DNA of 64,000 nt from Lepiota brunneoincarnata. Lineage: Eukaryota > Basidiomycota > Agaricomycetes > Agaricales > Agaricaceae. Position numbers and translations under genes: made by a program. The notes below the pieces were generated by a model. The model was not told the origin of the DNA, ran no database searches, and saw only the letters and a list, made by a program, of their open reading frames with translations. This document shows positions 9,500 through 21,014 of this stretch, piece by piece; position 1 is the stretch's first letter; each line of letters begins with the position of its first letter. Location of the stretch: NCBI GenBank assembly GCA_023014365.1, contig JAEBUN010000025.1:434001-498000 (forward strand), in the 5' to 3' direction.

Positions 9500-12400
9500 T
9501 AAGTATGTTTGGTGTGGGAGCGGAGTTGTCTTTGGTTGGTTCTGGTGGGTTCCTGTTCTTTCTGGAGAATTCCATGAGCTTCTTTATACTCAGTTAGGTA
9601 TTCTTCGGCATTTGTGTGGAGTGTTTCATTGGTGATCCATTCGTTCTCCGTGTGGGAGTATCCTTTCCATTTCACGTAATATTGGAGTTTTCCGCGATGT
9701 CGGTGGTGATTTAGAATGGCTTCTATTTCGTATTCTTCTTCTTCATTGATGATGTCTGGTGGTGGTGGAGTCGGATGAGATCCGTATGCTTCTGTTTCGG
9801 TATATGGGGTTAGAAGGTTTCTGTGGAATATTGGGTGTATTTTCCATTTGATCGGAAGTTTTAGTTTGTAGGTGAGTGGTGATAAGACTTCTGAGATAAG
9901 GAAGGGTCCTAGTCATTTTGGGGATATTTTGTTGGAAATGAAGGGGAGTTTGAGGTTTTTGGCTTCTAGCCATACTTTTTGACGTGTTTCAAGGGGTTTG
10001 ACAGTTCTTCTGGTTCTTTGTTTCATAATATCAGCAGAGAGTTGATGTGCCGCGTGTGCTTCTTTTCTGGCATCATCAAGGAGTCTGATGCGTTCGTCTA
10101 CTGATGGAAAGTTCAATGTTTCCATTACTGTGGGTATCGGCAGAGGGTTGTATCCCATGATTAGTTCAAATGGGGATTTCTGCCTTGAGGCATGTATTTT
10201 GGCGTTGTGTGCAAACTCGGCGATAGGGAGGGTTTCTGGCCAGTCAAGAGGGTTTCTGGTGCAGTATATGGCAAGATAGGTTTTGATTTCCTGATTGTAT
10301 CGTTTGGTAGAACCATCTGTCTGGGGTATGCAGTTGAGAATGCTTGTTGGATGTTTAGTCGTTTGGCTAGTTGTCAGAGGGAGTTGGCTGCAAATCTGGG
10401 GTCTCGATCTGATATGATTTTGTTGGGTAGTCCAAATCTGGTGAAGACTTTTTCTATTAATAGTCATCCGATGTCGTCGGCGTTTGATCGATCTGAGGTT
10501 GGGATGAAAATTACCCCTTTCATAAGGCCATGGTCCACCACGGACAATATCGCATTGTGGCTGGCACTAGGTGGTAAACTGGTGATAAGATCCCATGAGA
10601 TCTGTGCAAATGGGCATTTGGAAGATGATGGTGGAATCGGTTGAGTTGGTGCGCAGTCCGGTCTGTGTATGATTTTGTGTTACTGGCACTCTGGACAGCC
10701 TTTGATGTAGTTCTTTATGAACGTCGACATTCCTGGCCAATATACTTCTTTCTTGGCGAGGCGGTATGTTTCCTGTTCTCTGGGGTGGCCACGTGTAGGG
10801 TGGTCATGGTATCTTGCGATGACATTGCGTCTGAGTTGGAGGTCTTCTGGAATAATGACATGTTCTTGGAACGTGAGGAGTGGACCATTTGAGGTCGGAA
10901 CTGTTCCGAAGTCCTTATTGGCAGTGTTAGGGTGGGTTTCTTTTAGGAGTTTGAACGCTTTGGTGGTTCTAGCATCGTATTTGGGTGATTCCGTGATTCT
11001 TCCTTGGAGTTCCATATCGACAGTGGCGATAAAGAGGTGTTCTGGGAGTATTGTGATTAGGTTTTGGTCTTCTATGTCAGCAGTGGCAACAAAGAGGTTG
11101 TTTGGAAGCATGGTGACATCTTCGTTATCATTATCTTCATTGGGGATGTGGTCTGGACGTCTTGATAGGGCATCTGGTGCAGGGATCTTTGATCCTGGGA
11201 CGTGTTCTAATTTGAAGTTGTAGTCAGCAAGGGTCTGGACCCATCATGCTTGTCTGCGATTGATTTTCTGGGGTTTGCACCAGTATGTTAGGTTTTGGTG
11301 GTCTGTTCTGATACGGACGGTGTGGGGGCTGCCAAGGAGGTAATGGCGCCATTCTTCGAGGGCTTGGATAATTGCGAGAAGTTCCCTGTCGTAGATATCG
11401 TAGTTGTGTTCCGCTGGTCCGAACGTCTTTGAATAGAATGATATGGGTTTCCGTATTCTGTTGATGTCATGTTGATACAGGACAGCTCCTGATGTGAATT
11501 TAGAAGCATCGGCTTCTATTTCGAAGGGTTTTGTGGAGTCGGGCATGAGGAGTACCGGTTCTTTCAGGAATTCGTTCTTGAGCGTTTCGAACGCTTTCTG
11601 CTGTTCTTCTTTCCATTCGAATTTGTTTGATTTGGAAAGGAGTTGATTCAGGGGTTTGGTGTGGTGGGAGTAGCTGCGGATGAACTTCCGGTAGAAGTTA
11701 CAGAATCCGATGAATTTTCGAATGTGTCGGACTGTTTTTGGCACTGGCCAGTCCTCTATTCCCTTGAGTTTTCCAGGATCCATTTTGATCTCGTCTGGCA
11801 TGATGATCATGCCGAGATATTCAAGTCGTTGTTTGTTGAACTTGCATTTCTCCATTTTGAGGTAAAGGTCGTTTTCCTGCAGGATTTGCAGTACTTTTTC
11901 TGTAAGTTGGTCAGTTTCTTCCTGGGTTTTACCGTAGATTAGGATATCATCCATGTAGAGGATGATTCCTCCTTTCTCCATTATTTTGGAGAACAACATG
12001 TCCATCATGTGTTGGAATGTCGCAAGACTGTTGCAGAGTCCGAAAAACATAACAGTTGGTTCGAAAAGACCCATGGGAGTCTTGAACGCTGCTTTCCATT
12101 GATCACCGTCTTTGATTCTGACATTATTGTATCCTAAGCGGATGTCGAGCTTAGTGAAATACTTAGCTCCTTTGAGTTTGTCCATGATAGAGGAAATCAT
12201 GGGAATTGGGTAAGCATTTTTGACAGTGTGGTCGTTTAGGTAACAATAGTCTTGGCAGGGTTGGAGGTCTCCTCCTTTCTTGGCAACGAAAAAGAAGGGT
12301 GATGCCATAGGGGATTTTGAGGGGCGGATGTAGCCTTTTCGGAGGTTTTTGTCTATGAATTCCTTCAGTGCTTTTTCTTTGGCAGGTGCCACTTGATAAG

Positions 12401-13342
12401 GTTTCATCGATTTTGCTTCGAATGTTGGTTTTAGTTCGATTTCGTGATCAAACGTTCTTGATGGTGGGAATCGTTCGGAGGCTTTCTTGTTGAATATTTT
12501 AGCCCATTGGGTGAATCTTCGAGGAATCTCGGGTGGTTCCTTGTTTGATTCTGGTTGTTTTCCTTTTTGGTTTGCCGATTTTGTCAGGTTGTGTTGCTCA
12601 TTGTGGAGGTTTGCGGCATGTGTCGCTTTGGCGTTTACTTCCAATGGGGTTAGAAGCATCGGGTTCATCTCTCTTTCCAGAGAGAAGGTATTGAGGTCAA
12701 CGTTTGACAGGTTGACGTATTCTTCGGGGTTTTCCTCAGGTTGAGAGGTTTTTCCAGCCATTATGTCCATGGCGATGGAGTTGAGTTCGACAGGTCGTTG
12801 TAGGGTTCTGAGGAGTTTGGAAAAGTCTTGGTGATCAATTTGTGGTTTCCAAGAAAATGTCTTGGTTTTCCAGTTGATGTCAGGATTGTATTGTTCCAAC
12901 CATGGGAATCCGATGATGAGGTCTTTCTCACCAGTGTTTGTAATGTACGCTTCTAGCGTGCAATCTCTTCCATCGATGATGGTTCTGATTTTGATGTATT
13001 CATGGATCTTGCCATGTTGATTATCAGTTCCATCAACGTTACTGAGTGGAATTGGTTGGTCCAGCCGTTTGGTTTGATAACCATGTCGTTCAACAACCTT
13101 GTGGGATATGAAGTTCCCTTTGGCTCCTGAGTCTATCAGGGCGGTGATGGCCATGGGTTTTGATGTCCGTTCACTCCAAATCCCGATGGGTAAGAAAAGG
13201 GATCGTTTATTCGGGGATAGTCGTAATTGTACAGAGTTTATCAAGAAAGTGTCCTTCTGAGAGTGATGGTATGAAATGTCCTTCTGAGTTCTGGAACGTG
13301 CAGGGGCACATTGGTCGACAACATTCCTTTTTAAAAATCCTG
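9500..13342 (-). pseudogene. B1 pol: protease-RT-RNase H-integrase-chromodomain, broken
   Basis: From the 5' side: protease with LIDSGAKGNF, RT with RPCQDY replaced by QPCQDYCY, active site [10 protein letters not shown], RNase H with EIEADASKF and the RTDHQNL motif, integrase with HHCC zinc region and DDE core, and remnants of the chromodomain. The first 666 codons (11244-13244) are open. Stops then follow at 11244-11246 (shared with B2), 10680-10682, 10464-10466 and 10374-10376, and about 4 nt are missing near 10324 in the YHPQTDG motif, which shifts the frame. Against B2 the private stops are CAA or CGA changed to TAA or TGA. Pol is in the -1 frame to gag. Confidence 0.88.
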
Positions 13343-14082
13343 GAATGGATGCATCTCCGGGTCCTCCGCTAGTGTGGAGTGGAGTTCTTGTTGGAGTTCA
13401 GGATCGAGATCATCGACCATTTGGCACATCTGAGATGCGACTTCTGCGACAGCAAGGGAATACTTGCGTTGCGGTGATTGTTGGGCATTCCGGTTTGGAA
13501 ATCCGGGACGAGTGTTTTGTTGTCCAGGAAAGGGACAGTTGGGGTTTCTTGCAGGACGAGGAGGATTGGTGCGCATTCCTGGGAAGCATCTAGCTGGCGG
13601 TGGTTGAGGGCATTTGCTAACCCAATGATCTTTGGCTCCACATCGGAAGCATTCCTGGTTTTGGTATGATTCCATTTGTTGTCCGGTGACAATGGCATCT
13701 AACTCCAACGGTTCTTGTGCGGAGTTTTCTTCGGTATATTCCGGTTGTGGGATTTCGGGATAAGGATCTTCGAATCCTTCTTCTATTGTGACATGGTCTA
13801 CTTCCATGGCATGTGGGTCACGTGGAGTGAATCGTGGAGCGTTGCTCCTCTGGTAGAATTGTGCATAGGGCACATTGTTGTTTGGATGGCTTGGTCCATG
13901 GTTGGGTTGGTATTGGTTCCTCTGGGGAAATGTATTTCTGGGGGTGCCATAGAGGGCATTGATTCAGTGGAAATTGTCGTCGAGTTTATTGGCTTGGGTG
14001 TACCAAGCGGTGATAGTTGTCGGAGGGTTCTCCAATTCGTCGATTTTCATGGCAATGCGACGGTCGATTGCCTTGCGGTATA
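13331..14082 (-). pseudogene. B1 gag, C-terminal half
   Basis: The zinc knuckle CFRCGAKDHWVSKCPQ lies near residue 75 of the open part, followed by a Pro/Asn/Arg-rich tail ending PFQDF*. A TGA near 13965 stands where B2 has CAA. The N-terminal capsid part is missing because the sequence changes to Tc1/mariner at 14083. Gag would form the particle that packages the RNA. Confidence 0.82.
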
Positions 14083-14292
14083 CAGTGACCCACAAAACCG
14101 TTCCAATGTTTTGTACTTTTGACTTAAAGTAGTAATAGCTCAGTAAATAAAATAGCTAAATTTGTGAATATATTTATAAACATAGCCAAATATGTCATAT
14201 CTGACCCTGCAAAGTCGCGTTATGTAATACTTCTAAATGAGGCAATTATGAATTTTGTAATCATTTTAAGTCATTGGAATGGTTTTGTCAAT
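14083..14292 (+). repeat. left terminal inverted repeat of the Tc1/mariner element
   Basis: It matches 15479-15688 in inverted orientation with few differences. Each repeat also carries its outer motif ACAAAACCGTTCCAATG again, inverted, at the inner end. Confidence 0.92.
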
Positions 14293-14431
14293 AGTAATTT
14301 TTAATACTAATCCAAGCAATCACATGACTCCGTTGATTGTGAATCAACAATATCATGTGACCACGTGTCTTTGACATATAAATAGATGTGCTGACAGCCA
14401 TGTCCCATCATTCTCAACCCCCCTACCTACC

Positions 14432-15448
14432 ATGAAGCCATTATCTTCTACTCTAAAGCAAACCATCCTCTCTTTGCTAAATTCTCATCATTCCTATACT
14501 AAAATTGAGGCAATTACTGGTGTTGGGCGCAGTACCATATCCAGGCTAGCCTCTAAAAATTGTTCCAGCCTTACTAAATCACTTGGAGGACGTCCTTCAA
14601 AACTCTCTACCACTAATATTCGGCATGCTATCCATCTTATCTCTGCTGGCAAGGCTGAAACTGCTGTAGATATAGCCAAATCTCTTGCTCCCATCATTGG
14701 GACATCAGTCTCTTCACAGACTGTAGCAAGGCATCTCAAACAGGCAGGAATGAAGGCTGTAGTCAAGCAAAAAAAGCCTTTACTCTCTGACAAGCATAGG
14801 AGGGCTAGGCTGGATTTTGCTCTGACACACCAGCATTGGACTATGGAGGACTGGAAGCTGGTTGTATGGTCTGATGAGACCAAAATTAATTGTTTGGGGT
14901 CAGATGGGAGGAAGTGGGCATGGAAAAAGAAGGGAGAGGGGCTTAGTGAAAGATTGGTCAAGGGAACTCTGAAGTATGGAGGAGGATCAGTGATGGTTTG
15001 GGGCTGTATGCTGTGGGATGGCCCAGGCTATGCAGTGAGGATTGATGGAAGGATGGATGCAGAGTTGTTTGTGCAAATTTTGGAGGAAGATTTGAAGAAG
15101 AGTCTCTAGTGGTACAAGCTTAAACCCCGAGATATTATCTTTCAGCAAGATAATGACCCCAAACACAAGAGTACACTGGCCAAAGAATGGTTTCAAAAAA
15201 ATCATTTTAGGCTCCTAACCTGGCCAGCACAGTCACCTGACCTCAATCCCATTGAACACTTATGGGAATATGTGAAGAGAAAGTTGGGAGAGTATGAATC
15301 TCCTCCCAAGGGTATGGAGGAGTTGTGGCAGAGGGTAGAAAAGGAGTGGGATGCTATTCCAGCTTCTGAGTGTCAGAAGTTAATTGAAAGTATGCCTAGA
15401 AGAGTAGCAGCTGTACTCAAAGCCAGGGGGGGCTACTCTAAGTACTAG
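14432..15448 (+). pseudogene. Tc1/mariner transposase with one stop
   Basis: The frame is 338 codons from ATG 14432 to TAG 15446-15448, the usual length for the family. It has an N-terminal helix-turn-helix (about residues 5-55, with RSTISRLA), then GRPSKLS, a second DNA-binding part, and a DDE domain: Asp in WSDETK (about residue 149), Asp in FQQDNDPKH, and Glu in SPDLNPIEHLW 34 residues later, so DD34E. A single in-frame TAG at 15107-15109 (KSL*WYK) breaks it. The enzyme would cut and paste the element at TA sites in the nucleus. All catalytic residues remain. Confidence 0.94.
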
Positions 15449-15478
15449 AAATAATAGGATAGCCTAGTATAATATGTC

Positions 15479-15688
15479 ATTGACAAAACCGTTCCAATGA
15501 CTTAAAATGATTACAAAATTCATAATTGCCTAATTTGGAAGTATTACATGACGCAACTTTGCAGAGTCAGATATGACATATTTGGCTATGTTTATAAATA
15601 TATTCACAAATATGGCTATTTTATTTACTGAGCTATTACTACTTTAAGTCAAAAGTACAAAACATTGGAACGGTTTTGTGGGTCACTG
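15479..15688 (-). repeat. right terminal inverted repeat of the Tc1/mariner element
   Basis: Inverted partner of 14083-14292, 210 bp, ending TGGGTCACTG before TA. Differences between the arms are a few single bases, so the element is not very old. Confidence 0.92.
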
Positions 15689-15690
15689 TA

Positions 15691-16358
15691 TTACATTGGC
15701 TGAGATAATTGCTCGCCTCCAGGACATGATGGTCGATGAGGAGGTCTCTCAAGCTATTGTCGAAGAGGTTCGTGTAGTCTCGCCTTATTGCAAGCGTCGT
15801 TTGTCTACCTCCAACGTGGTGCGCCAGCTCCACTCCCCCTAACCACTGATTCTGACTTCATCCTTTGCTAGGAGGCCGTCAAAAAGTCCTCCTTGTCTAA
15901 AGGCACCATCCGTCTTCTTCCCTATTGTCAAGTTCCCAATATGAACACTAAACACTGCTGTTGAACAGGTTCTAGCCAAAGCCAACGCCAATACTGCCAA
16001 GTGTGCCTGTACCAAGTCTGCTTCCGATGAGCGCACCTTCACAGGCTTATCCGGTGGGCAATTTCTCACTTCTGTTCGCTAAGCTTAGCGGTTCTGACAC
16101 TTGTTCCGGGCAGCTCGTTTGCTCCAGGAACTCCAAAACCTCCTGTCTTACTCTCGCGACGAGTATGAGTCTGAATCTCGCAGTGACGATGCTCGGTCTG
16201 TCAAATGCGACCTCAATTCGCTCAGCTGGGACTTCATCGAGGCTATTCCCTTGCTTGAAGCTAACTTAAAGAGGTTCCAATTCCTTATTCAAGAGTGCAT
16301 CCGTCTCAAAAGTCTTTTGCGCAACCTTTCTGACTTGAACAAGCCCTCCCCTGCTTAA
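15691..16358 (+). pseudogene. antisense spliced gene at the 3' end of X, C-terminal part
   Basis: This gene runs against X pol and ends about 75 bp from the pol stop. I read four exons: to about 15812; about 15873-15930; about 15979-16058; about 16119-16358. Introns of about 50-60 nt fit GT...CTAAC or TCTGAC...AG. All joins keep one frame. The protein has an amphipathic start, a KCACTK segment with two cysteines, an acidic stretch (SRDEYESESRSDD) and a Leu-rich helical end with LIQECIRLKSLLRNL. Its stop TAA is part of a TAAGCTTA palindrome. The 5' exons are lost at the Tc1 junction. I do not recognise the family; exon borders are inferred. Confidence 0.5.
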
Positions 16359-16434
16359 GCTTAACGCTTCCACAGTCCCTAGGATAGTTTTCCTTTGATA
16401 AGTAGATAGTTCTGTCCACAATATCAGGTTTTTT

Positions 16435-19221
16435 CTATCCCTCCAACTCTTCTGGTTCCCATCTGTCACTAGGCTCATCCTCAGTAGTCTCCTCCAGGGT
16501 CTTCAGTCCCTCTGGCGACAGATCTAACAACTCTTGTAACTCCAGCGGCAACGGCATATGTTTTCTGGCTAAGTAGGGAATTACTCTGAATGCCGCCACT
16601 TTATTCTGCCATACAGAGCCATCCAACTCTGCCAGGATATATGATCCTCCCTTTGATCTAGATATGACCACCATGGGTCCTAGATACCTGGGTTTCATCT
16701 TCCTGTCTGCTGAGCTCTCTATAGCTGTATTTCTCACTAATACTAAATCTCCCGGGCCAAAGCGATAATCTTTTATCTTATGCACTGCTTGTCGTTCCAT
16801 CTCCCAAGCCTTGCTAAGCTTAGTGTCTGAAACATGCTGATGCACCTCCTCAACATGCCGAACGTGTTTTGCCAAAGCCTGAGCTCGGTATCCTATCAAC
16901 TCGGCCATGGTTAAGTACTTATTTGGTAGTTGTACTAGCCAAGTGGCCTCTTTGACATCCAGAGGTAGCGTCGGGTGCGCTCCAGTTACCAGAAAGTACG
17001 GGGAACACCCCATTCCTTTTCTAATGGTTATCTGATCTGCCCACATAATGTGCGGTAGGTGCCAATACCACTTTTTGACATCTCCATCTGTAGCTTTGTA
17101 CAACATTTGCCGCACATCCCAGTGGGCTCTTTCAATAATCCCATTCGCTTTGGAATTGTAAGGAGATATCGTTACTCCTTTTATCCCATATTTTTCTTCC
17201 AGCCATTGAACAGCTTTCTTAAATGGAGAACCGTTGTCCGTGACAATCTTCACTATACAGCCCCATCGGCAAATGATATCTTCAAATAACCACTGTGCGA
17301 TCGAAGTGGCATTCTCTTTTCTCAACGCTTTTGCCTCCATCCAGGATGACAGTCCACACCTTCCATGCACAATATAACTACACCCATTAGAACTTGGCGT
17401 CATATGTAGTGTGTCCACATGTAGCACTTGGAATATCGACGGTGTGGGCGTTACTATTGGCGGCGTCTCGATGATCGCCTTTTGCCATTGCTGGCATAGA
17501 TGGCACAATTGCACATACCAAGCTACGTCTCCTTCAACTTCCGGCCACCAGAACCTCTGCGTTATAAGCTTAGTGGTTGCGTATATTCCCCTGTGTCCTA
17601 GGAAGTTGTGGCTGGCTCGCAACATATACATATGTTGCTCCTTATCCACTACTAGCTGATGCTGACTGCTAGGGCTCATCCTATACAGTCTCCCCTCTTC
17701 GTCCAAGAAGAAATGCTCCACCATATGCTTAAGCTTACGCAGATCCGGCTCATCCAAGCCTTCAGCTGCGCTACTGCCCCCTGTTTTCAGGTATTCCCTG
17801 ACTTTGGGTATTCTTTTGTCCTGTATTCGCGCTGTATCTGTCCTGCGCGACTCATCATATGCTTCCTCTATCTTGGTCGACTTTTCCTCTTTGAAATCTG
17901 GCACTAGCCTGACATCCGTCATTAAGCTTAGTACTTGTCGATGGTTTTCTGGACAGGCTGGGTCTTCTATAACCCTAAGCTTAGCCTGTTGTTCATCCAA
18001 GTACTCTTCCCGAGCTTGATCCAGCTCATACTCAAAATCATACACATCGCACACCAGACCCTGGTAGAAGCCAGAGCGACTGTCGATCTCATCACAGAAG
18101 GCTTCCAAGGGTAACGGATCTGCAGCCCCCAGATCTTCTTTGATCAACTCAAACTCCTCTCCCTCGTCCTCGGATCCGTCGTCAAAATGATGGGCTGTCT
18201 CATCACCGGGATAGTTACGTCGTCTGGACAGTCCATCCGGCCCAAATGTCTTTCCTTCTTTGTGTACTAGCGTGAAGTGGAACGATCTAATGAAGTCCAC
18301 CCAACGGTTTACAGTAGCGTTCGGGAGTGTTCCTGGGTTGTTTAACATCCCAAAGAGAAACTTCGCGTCTGTTTCCACTACTAGATTTCTCGATCCCCAC
18401 AATAAATATTTCTCCTGTTCCAGCACCATTCTTAAGCTGCATAGCTCTCGCTTGGGCTGAGAATACCTCTGCTGTCTCTCGTCCAATAATATTGACCCAA
18501 ACTTCGCATAATGTATAAGCTTAGCGTCTTCTCCATCTTGCTGATATATGTAGTATCCCACCGCCCTCCATGAGGTATCCACGGCTACTACTATGGGTTG
18601 TTTACTCGAGAATTTGGGGTTCCTGGTCGGGAAACAGCGTTGAATCGCATCTTTCAGCTCCTGCTGCACTTTCCGTTCATTTTCTCCCCATTCAAACTCT
18701 TGCCCTTTCTTAAGCTTTTCGTATAGAGGTGCAGCAATGGCTATGAACTTCGGGATATGATTCCTGCAGCACGTAGCTGTTCCTAGAAAACCCCTTAGCT
18801 CGGAAACATTCTCGCAATCCCCCCATCTTAATATCTTCCCAATGGTGTCTGTGGCAGGCAACCGTCCTTTATAAGAGCATTCAAAACCCACTATGGTGAT
18901 TTCATCAGCACAAATAGTCGTCTTGGGCCCAGAGAAGGTTCCTCCTACGTATTTCATCCTCTGTAGAATCCTATTGACCGTCTGCATGTGTTCCCATACA
19001 AATCGTCGGATCCCTGGGTTTTCTTTCAACGTCTCTTCCGTGCCATCTGGCAACTCATATCTAGTTTTGGGTCCTCTGATAGGTACATCATCTATGTACG
19101 GCATCGTGTATTCTGGTATCTCACTGGTTAGGATCGCTGTTACATCCTCATGAAATATAGGCACTGAATTGGTCCATCCCATGGGTAACGTCACTAAGCG
19201 TAGCGCTCCAAAAGGTGTCTG
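16435..19221 (-). CDS. X pol, C-terminal part: RT end, RNase H, integrase
   Basis: The frame is open for over 920 codons. It resumes RT with [15 protein letters not shown] and the active site YIDDVPIRG, then RNase H with [17 protein letters not shown] and [11 protein letters not shown], a spacer ending in GLSRRRNY, and an integrase: zinc region [14 protein letters not shown] and CHLCQQW, core Asp in HVDTLHMTP, Asp in VTDNGSPF, Glu in [12 protein letters not shown]. The C-terminus is basic, then acidic ([14 protein letters not shown]), with no chromodomain. B2 separates it from its N-terminal half at 43811 onward. Removing B2 and one GTCTG copy restores the frame across the join. No stops are seen in this half. 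Confidence 0.9.
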   Translation of the reverse strand, partial: QTPFGALRLVTLPMGWTNSVPIFHEDVTAILTSEIPEYTMPYIDDVPIRGPKTRYELPDGTEETLKENPGIRRFVWEHMQTVNRILQRMKYVGGTFSGPKTTICADEITIVGFECSYKGRLPATDTIGKILRWGDCENVSELRGFLGTATCCRNHIPKFIAIAAPLYEKLKKGQEFEWGENERKVQQELKDAIQRCFPTRNPKFSSKQPIVVAVDTSWRAVGYYIYQQDGEDAKLIHYAKFGSILLDERQQRYSQPKRELCSLRMVLEQEKYLLWGSRNLVVETDAKFLFGMLNNPGTLPNATVNRWVDFIRSFHFTLVHKEGKTFGPDGLSRRRNYPGDETAHHFDDGSEDEGEEFELIKEDLGAADPLPLEAFCDEIDSRSGFYQGLVCDVYDFEYELDQAREEYLDEQQAKLRVIEDPACPENHRQVLSLMTDVRLVPDFKEEKSTKIEEAYDESRRTDTARIQDKRIPKVREYLKTGGSSAAEGLDEPDLRKLKHMVEHFFLDEEGRLYRMSPSSQHQLVVDKEQHMYMLRASHNFLGHRGIYATTKLITQRFWWPEVEGDVAWYVQLCHLCQQWQKAIIETPPIVTPTPSIFQVLHVDTLHMTPSSNGCSYIVHGRCGLSSWMEAKALRKENATSIAQWLFEDIICRWGCIVKIVTDNGSPFKKAVQWLEEKYGIKGVTISPYNSKANGIIERAHWDVRQMLYKATDGDVKKWYWHLPHIMWADQITIRKGMGCSPYFLVTGAHPTLPLDVKEATWLVQLPNKYLTMAELIGYRAQALAKHVRHVEEVHQHVSDTKLSKAWEMERQAVHKIKDYRFGPGDLVLVRNTAIESSADRKMKPRYLGPMVVISRSKGGSYILAELDGSVWQNKVAAFRVIPYLARKHMPLPLELQELLDLSPEGLKTLEETTEDEPSDRWEPEELEG

Positions 19222-19605
19222 TGTTACCCGGGTTAGGGGTTCGCTCTTGAGTAGCATGGAGTTCAACACAGGATGTCTATACAGACTTGGTCCTGTCCTA
19301 CTAAGCGTGACTTGGAGACGACGGAGCACTATAGTCCAGCCGGTTTAAGGGCAAAGAGGTATAGGAGGCAAGAACTGTATAACACTAAGATAAGGATACA
19401 AGGTATTGTACTGTATCCTTATATACTTCTAAGTGTGGCTATACTCCTACTATAATAGTCTGGACCAAGGTAACTATGAGTCAGAGATAAGAGACATGAG
19501 GCATATGGTAAGAATCGTCCTTCTGATTGTACACTACTGATAGTTTCATAGTGACGTGGGAATGTAGCTAAAAATAACTGTCCTTCTGATGGAATTCTGA
19601 TAACA
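19222..19605 (-). repeat. 3' LTR of B2
   Basis: Ends TGTTACCCGGG and CTGATAACA on the plus strand. The 12-mer AACACTAAGATA (19381-19392) is the same sequence as the primer site beside the 5' LTR, as seen on the minus strand. Confidence 0.95.
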
Positions 19606-19642
19606 TTAGGTCTGTTTCTAGAGTTGTTTTCCATACAACTCG

Positions 19643-20911
19643 TTAATTTCCTTCTTCCGGGTACTCAGCTAGGTAGTTTGGTTCGTAATATTCGATCTGA
19701 GTTTGGTCAGTGGAGTCTGGTCTAGGGGGAATGACTGGAGAGAAGGTGGGAGTGGGAGTTCTGTGGAGATCGAGTATAGTGGCAGTTTCTGGGGATGGGG
19801 GTTGTCCTGGGTAGAAGATGTCGTACAGTAGGCGTCTGAAGTGGGGACTCTCTATTCTTTCTTCTGGTGGAGTGGTTGGGTTTTCTTCAGAAGGAACCGC
19901 AGGGTTCTCCTGTGATATTTGATTCGGCCATGTTGTCGTAGCATTCCTCGTAATAGTCGTCGTGGGTGAGGTCGATGTATCTATGATGAGTTGTGGGAGT
20001 GGTCGAGGGACGGGTTGTCAAATTTCTGGAGTAGGGGGCGTGTCGAGTCTTTCGACTTGGGCATTCGGTCCGTTTATGGCGCGGTTGGAAGACAGCGCAG
20101 TGGGGGCATCTATACTTGATGCAGTCGTATGAGTAATGCCCTGGGGCATATTGCTTGCATCCGAGGCAAGCGAATTGGGGGCAATCCATAGCCCAGTGTC
20201 CTGTGTGTCTGCATTGGATACAGACTGATCTGTCGGTGGTTCGGGAGTTGGTTCGTGAGTGAACAGGATTGGGGGAGTTCCGAACCGGGACGTTGTTACT
20301 GGCGATGGTGTGGGTGGCGTCCTTGGTGGGGGTGAGAAGTCTGAAGGGATTTCTGATACTGGTGGGCTTTCTTCCCTTGTTGGGGATGGTGGTGATGATT
20401 GCGGCAGTGGTCGTCGTGGTAGTGGTGGGGACGGTTGTGGTGGGGGGCTGCGAGGTATGTATCTCATCTCGCTTGGGTAGGTTCTTCGACACCTCAGACA
20501 TGAGGCCCAATCTTGAGTGGAGAAGTCGCTTGAGTGATTCTGCCCAGGCACGTTGCGTATTGTACGCAGTAGCGAGAGCCTTAGTCTGTCGTACGTGGTG
20601 GGTATAGTCGTACCAGAGTTGTCGGTCGTATTCTGAAATTGAAGTGTGTTCCAATTTAGTCGTAAAGGCTCCGTCGGTGGCAGCCTCGCGCAGATCTCTG
20701 TCAGAAGGGTGATCTGGTCCATATGATCGTACTCCAGCTGTATGGTATCTAAGGGAGGTGGCTGGGGCAGCTGTTGGTACTGGGGTGTCGTTGGGGTTGG
20801 GGGTCTCGTCCCTAAGGGAGGTGTATGTTGCGGCGAAGGTGTGAGAGGGGGTGTAGGGAGACGGGGCCGGAACGGGAGTTGTTTGAAGTGTAGTATGTTC
20901 GACGCTTGCAT
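19643..20911 (-). pseudogene. B2 third gene region, second frame, one stop
   Basis: The counterpart of B1 8128-9396. Open from 20911 to a TGA near 20018 (TPEI* where B1 has Arg), then open again to EYPEEGN*. It lies fully over the zinc-knuckle gene and runs on past it. Here the zinc-knuckle frame is intact and this one broken; in B1 the reverse holds. Composition is Pro/Thr/Ser-rich with no known domain. Confidence 0.3.
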
Positions 20912-21011
20912 TGTTTATGATGACGACGGAGGATGATGAGGAGGTTGGTGAAGGTGTTGTTGAAAAGGGGGGAGTAGTTTGGGGGCAAGTGAGATCGAGG
21001 TTCATGGGCAT
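19887..21011 (-). CDS. B2 third gene: zinc-knuckle protein (374 aa)
   Basis: It starts ATGCCCATG two codons after the pol stop (21015-21017), in the same frame as pol, so readthrough or reinitiation could make it. The N-terminal third is Ser/Thr/Pro-rich; residues about 95-170 are helical with WYDYTHHVRQ; then Thr-rich; then cysteine knuckles: CIQCRHTGHWAMDC (CX2CX4HX4C), CLGCKQYAPGHYSYDC, and CPHC with H/C partners. It ends AESNITGEPCGSF. The C1 and C2 third genes share the knuckle layout (APGHY) and the AESNITGEP end, so this is a true gene of these chromoviruses. Role unknown; RNA or DNA binding is inferred. Confidence 0.75.
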   Translation of the reverse strand: MPMNLDLTCPQTTPPFSTTPSPTSSSSSVVIINNASVEHTTLQTTPVPAPSPYTPSHTFAATYTSLRDETPNPNDTPVPTAAPATSLRYHTAGVRSYGPDHPSDRDLREAATDGAFTTKLEHTSISEYDRQLWYDYTHHVRQTKALATAYNTQRAWAESLKRLLHSRLGLMSEVSKNLPKRDEIHTSQPPTTTVPTTTTTTTAAIITTIPNKGRKPTSIRNPFRLLTPTKDATHTIASNNVPVRNSPNPVHSRTNSRTTDRSVCIQCRHTGHWAMDCPQFACLGCKQYAPGHYSYDCIKYRCPHCAVFQPRHKRTECPSRKTRHAPYSRNLTTRPSTTPTTHHRYIDLTHDDYYEECYDNMAESNITGEPCGSF

Positions 21012-21014
21012 CTT

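Larger units (their letters stand above)
7707..14082 (-). mobile_element. B1: chromovirus copy, 5' end missing
   Basis: A minus-strand Ty3 chromovirus, closely similar over its length to B2 by eye. It keeps the 3' LTR, the extra 3' gene, pol and the C-terminal half of gag. At 14082 it stops abruptly at the Tc1/mariner element; the rest of gag, leader and 5' LTR are absent. It was inserted into G1's integrase gene at 7706. Confidence 0.88.
14083..15688 (+). mobile_element. Tc1/mariner DNA transposon (1606 bp)
   Basis: Ends are CAGTGACCCAC and its exact complement, each next to TA (14081-14082 and 15689-15690), the target used by this superfamily. One transposase gene lies between 210-bp terminal inverted repeats. 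The left neighbour is B1 gag, the right neighbour is X sequence, so the flanks do not come from one insertion site. Confidence 0.95.
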
